A stretch of DNA of 64,000 nt from a candidate division FCPU426 bacterium (lineage in GTDB: Bacteria; Oederibacteriota; JAAXVQ01; JAUVAV01). The notes beneath the pieces were generated by a model. It saw only the letters and a program-made list of their open reading frames with translations. It had not been told where the DNA came from and made no database searches. Positions 61,801 through 64,000 of this stretch are shown piece by piece; within the stretch, counting starts at the first letter, position 1, and each line of letters starts with the position of its first letter. The translations under genes and the position numbers were made by a program. The DNA lies in assembly GCA_030591525.1 (NCBI GenBank), contig JAUVAV010000010.1, forward strand, positions 17,933 through 81,932. The letters are read 5' to 3'.

Positions 61801-64000
61801 CATTCGGCGCCCTGATTCAAGATCCGTTGGGTGCCTATGATATTACGGGCGCCGCCATAACCATCCTGGATTCTTCCGGCACTACGCGCGTGAATGCCGC
61901 GGCCATGACGTTATTAGCCACGAATTCCAGCGACCCGGGTCTCTGGCGCTGGTACGAGTACCAGTATACAATTCCTGCCGGCCCGATTGGCACCTGGACG
62001 GCCTTTGTCACGGCCACGGAAAGCAATGGAGTCACACAAACCCGGTTTTATGAATTCGAGGTTCAGGATCCGGATTATATCGGGATTTTCCCGGTTTTTT
62101 CAACGCAGCCCGTAAATGCCTCGCGGGATTTAACTGCCCGGGTATTTGATGCGCTGGGAAATTCACTTTCCACTGTGCAGAATTTTTCGCTGTCAGCCAC
62201 CGGTTCAGCAGTGTTTACTGCACCATCGGCGGGTAATCCCATCAATGTTAGTTCGGGAAGTGACGGCTCGGTTTTAGTAACTTTAACCGATGGAACGGCG
62301 GAATCCGTGACCATTACCGCGAGTCATGCCTGGGGTACGCCGGCTAATGCTGAATCCGCCTTAACCGTATTCAGCCCTCCGGACCATGCAGTGGCAAGTG
62401 CGGATGACGGCAGCGCAGTAGTAGGCGCGGCCGGGCCGGGGGAAGACATCACCATTCAATTGTATAATATCGACGATATAGCGGTTGGAATCAGCCGCTG
62501 GATCACTGTAACCGCGAGTGATTCCGCATATTTTGCAACTGTGCCGGGCGGTTGGACTAATGCCGGCGCAACCGCCTATGGACCTACTGACAGTAATGGT
62601 CAGGCCGTCTTAAATGTTCGTGATACCGTGGCGGAAACCGTCAGTATTATGCCGGACAGCGGCGCCTGGGGCAATCATGCGAATGATATAGCTGCTTCAG
62701 TTATTTTTGTAGCCGGAGGTGCCGATCATCTGGTGGTTTCGGATCCTACCGGAACCCCCGTGACCGCAGGAGGAACCCGTGTGCTTAATATCCAGGTAGT
62801 GGATGCCGATGCAAATAATGTATCCAGCGCCGAGGCCATTACCGTAACCGCCACAGGGGACGCTACCTTCTCGGCAACCACGCTTTCCGGGGCGGCCGGG
62901 ATTGGAACTTATTATGTTACCGGGACCACAGCTGCGAATGGGTCGGCAACTATTACCATAACTGATCAGACGGCCGAGACTGTCCAGGCTGTTCCCAATT
63001 CTCCCACCCTGCCTGGTTCCCAGGCGAGTCCGGACCGGGATGTTTCCGAGACCGTGACATTTATTGCAGGGGTACCGGACCATGTAATAGTTTTACCGGA
63101 ATTGCAATACGTCTTAACCGGTAATACGGCTATGGTTGATGTGCAGATAGCAGATCAATATGGGAATGTAACCTCATCAGCCTCGGTATTGACTGTTATT
63201 ACTAATGGCTCGCCAATATTTATTGCTACTACCCTGGAAGGTCATGGGCCGCTTTATGTACAGAATGTGACCGGCGTGGCGGATGCCAATGGTTGGGCTC
63301 AAATGACCTTGCAAAACGACGACCCCCAGCCGAATACTGTAACGGCAAGTTGTAGCGGATTTCCGAATATAGTCGCGGATGTCCCGGCTTTAATTGTTTG
63401 GAGTAATAATCCGCCGACTCCAACTTATACAGCCACGCCAACGATTATACCTACTTCAACATATACACCAACTTATACGGTTACGCCGACCGCAACGCCA
63501 ACAAGCACAGCCACGCCGACCGCAACGCCAACGAGTACAGCCACGCCGACAGCTACACCAACGAGTACAGCTACCCCGACTGCCACACCCACGAGCACCG
63601 CCACGCCGACCGCTACGCCGACAAGCACCGCCACGCCGACAGCTACACCGACGAGTACTGCGACCCCGACAGTCACGCCAACAAGCACAGCCACGCCGAC
63701 TGCAACACCGACGAGCACAGCCACGCCGACTGCCACACCCACGAGCACAGCCACGCCAACTGCAACACCCACGAGCACAGCCACGCCGACTGCCACACCA
63801 ACGAGCACAGCCACGCCGACTGCCACACCAACTTATACAGCCACGCCGACAGCAACACCAACGAGTACGGCCACGCCTACGGATACACCAACGAGTACGG
63901 CCACGTCTACGGATACACCAACGAGCACAGCCACGCCGACGGCTACACCGACAAGCACAGCCACGCCGACTGCCACACCCACGAGCACAGCCACGCCGAC
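58884..64000 (+). CDS. very large secreted surface protein with Ig-like domains and Thr-Pro stalk (3' end outside window)
   Basis: The frame is open from GTG 58884 (GGGGGG five bases upstream) to the right edge, at least 1705 residues. A signal peptide (about 1-38) ends AHNLHAA. Residues 40-500 are a large unrecognised domain ([34 protein letters not shown]). About 530-1500 is a series of Ig-like units; several ([35 protein letters not shown]) resemble invasin/Big_1 or filler repeats. From about 1511 a perfect Thr-Pro array ([14 protein letters not shown]) runs to the edge. By analogy with 32859, a C-terminal sorting module is expected beyond the window. Likely an adhesin or stalk protein. 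Confidence 0.8.
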   Translation, partial: MFLFKQSKFNPWPYLMILGAAAFILLYAHNLHAAYAPAPPDNILAWDPVAREYVARVAITPEKAKVKKHGLSIAAGRLSKFAASSPGLVRAIRAGKVESAVYHPELKMGRGGEFRRGQRLYLEYTYKKLKSASTKKRKLLTPARGHNRAALTQKNRLTDNRIELALNDKLDNQWYRLTARIPEGYRVTKIMREDGLEISNRNEEIQGQDVVKPENIVWYKEGDQLVFYDDPITGYTVFLSPPGPNNSLLVEIAQSSNTRDYAGQISCIAYPYNGGEPAANSDHVGRSDDNSLGSDNEGRYGGSKFALRFTANGQTRQYGNFIYWLFGDVFTGADGRIEEFSRTYTYLNNTPNNVLESVIVTEMAAPAGAPIPVTITQKIIIRGNLKWFATIYYIKNAHSSTAASNLRFFQGMDWNFNGRKANDNCAYDAGNDTVYGYKPAGNPVSYGGYSGYESSNRHDVERYNIIWDRILNNNLTNGNSYVGDAATALDWDHAGLAAGDTWVVPIIWAYGNTNTASGQQDMQDGIDYGKLRLHDTGILEITAPSEGEVFNGSVTPTVGIDATAALYGMQDFSGLPIHVSITSTAPAFTPIDITFTAVDLSVPDSETTTVTYSFDISSVPAGTYTARIYTDLTGDTAYSDQSPTNNYKTVTFIVGGFSMAPDGNATTGPGITEYYGVSLTSNSVTDRFDLLVSNSTAGWSSRLLTPAGVTIAADVNGDGAWDSIAGGYDTNGNNEPDVPVSAGTSTFLLFAKTVPGDEEGGITDTTVLTGSQQTGSLTGFATFTTQCTDSATRTKTLYLHSSTENYKLNTTVDTNSTGTSTQVDRFSQQTWSMQPALADDFKINTDVSIPLVLSTGNKSIDATVTLFYTNGENTIVIGEDTITGIKISAGSPATRTFTISVPDTITVPAGYRLVLRFIHPGYGDNAVFHVYHSSTQQSRINLSTTTYISVDNIQTFDSLGNTRLSLATGLASSFGALIQDPLGAYDITGAAITILDSSGTTRVNAAAMTLLATNSSDPGLWRWYEYQYTIPAGPIGTWTAFVTATESNGVTQTRFYEFEVQDPDYIGIFPVFSTQPVNASRDLTARVFDALGNSLSTVQNFSLSATGSAVFTAPSAGNPINVSSGSDGSVLVTLTDGTAESVTITASHAWGTPANAESALTVFSPPDHAVASADDGSAVVGAAGPGEDITIQLYNIDDIAVGISRWITVTASDSAYFATVPGGWTNAGATAYGPTDSNGQAVLNVRDTVAETVSIMPDSGAWGNHANDIAASVIFVAGGADHLVVSDPTGTPVTAGGTRVLNIQVVDADANNVSSAEAITVTATGDATFSATTLSGAAGIGTYYVTGTTAANGSATITITDQTAETVQAVPNSPTLPGSQASPDRDVSETVTFIAGVPDHVIVLPELQYVLTGNTAMVDVQIADQYGNVTSSASVLTVITNGSPIFIATTLEGHGPLYVQNVTGVADANGWAQMTLQNDDPQPNTVTASCSGFPNIVADVPALIVWSNNPPTPTYTATPTIIPTSTYTPTYTVTPTATPTSTATPTATPTSTATPTATPTSTATPTATPTSTATPTATPTSTATPTATPTSTATPTVTPTSTATPTATPTSTATPTATPTSTATPTATPTSTATPTATPTSTATPTATPTYTATPTATPTSTATPTDTPTSTATSTDTPTSTATPTATPTSTATPTATPTSTATP
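63417..64000 (+). repeat. Thr-Pro-coding tandem repeat array (continues past the edge)
   Basis: Near-perfect 24-30-bp units built on ACNCCNACNAGCACAGCCACGCC. It is more homogeneous than the array at 34012 and lacks the acidic EEDTP blocks. It starts at about 63417 and is still running at the window end. Confidence 0.95.

Noticed and set aside
63473-63861. Minus-strand Val-Gly-Val frame at the right edge
   Set aside because: Complement of the second Thr-Pro array; a repeat by-product.
63417-64000. Possible CRISPR array
   Set aside because: The units are continuous coding repeats without unique spacers, and no cas genes are present.

Overview
The window reads as a chromosome segment of an uncultivated diderm (Gram-negative type) bacterium. 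Supporting signs are Sec signal peptides on large surface proteins, outer-membrane beta-barrel proteins ending in an aromatic residue, three PorV/PorQ-like proteins, and long Thr-Pro linkers of the kind common in candidate-phylum genomes (Omnitrophota/Desantisbacteria-like; the phylum cannot be fixed from this window alone). Housekeeping genes look GC-richer than several of the surface-protein genes.

Layout. 1-4.3 kb: 3' end of pssA, then leuA, a PspC-domain gene, leuC and leuD. 4.3-9 kb: a HEPN/MNT toxin-antitoxin-type pair, lexA, small membrane and ACT-like genes, a HAMP-domain protein and a truncated surface-protein gene. 9.3-24.3 kb: first surface block, holding a beta-barrel protein, two PorV-like proteins and five secreted multidomain proteins plus an orphan C-terminal module. 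24.6-27.8 kb: leuB, asd and an L-lactate dehydrogenase gene. 28.3-42 kb: second surface block, holding a beta-barrel protein, three beta-helix proteins, a seven-bladed propeller with a 540-residue Thr-Pro stalk, a Kelch propeller and the relic of a group II intron. 42-53 kb: cutA, a nitronate monooxygenase-like gene, truA, mtaB, a CHASE2 adenylate cyclase, an alpha/beta hydrolase, a second cyclase, a DUF4388-like protein and a pair of small membrane proteins. 53.5-64 kb: third surface block with a PorV-like/TPR protein and its partner on the minus strand, then a very large Thr-Pro-stalked protein that runs off the right edge.

Two themes join the genes. First, a run leuA-leuC-leuD-leuB-asd-truA appears to have been opened twice by blocks of surface genes. 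A decayed copy of the 3' end of asd still sits directly upstream of truA, 18 kb from the intact asd, and marks one break. Second, twelve secreted proteins or fragments plus one orphan module end in a Gly-Ile/Val-Tyr beta-sandwich module closing on a terminal Lys (one ends in Glu). This is a type IX secretion (T9SS)/FlgD-like sorting domain, and the three PorV-like proteins are the expected outer-membrane partners. The core T9SS machinery (PorL/M/N/K/T, SprA) is not in the window.

Intergenic DNA is packed with short inverted-repeat elements. They include two families of MITE-like elements whose ends share CTAGGAGC, a third family with GATTCTG ends, 28-bp perfect palindromes with conserved arms and different cores, and larger nested hairpins. 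One element supplies the stop codon of ldh and another is carried in frame inside a coding sequence. No rRNA, convincing tRNA or CRISPR array was seen.
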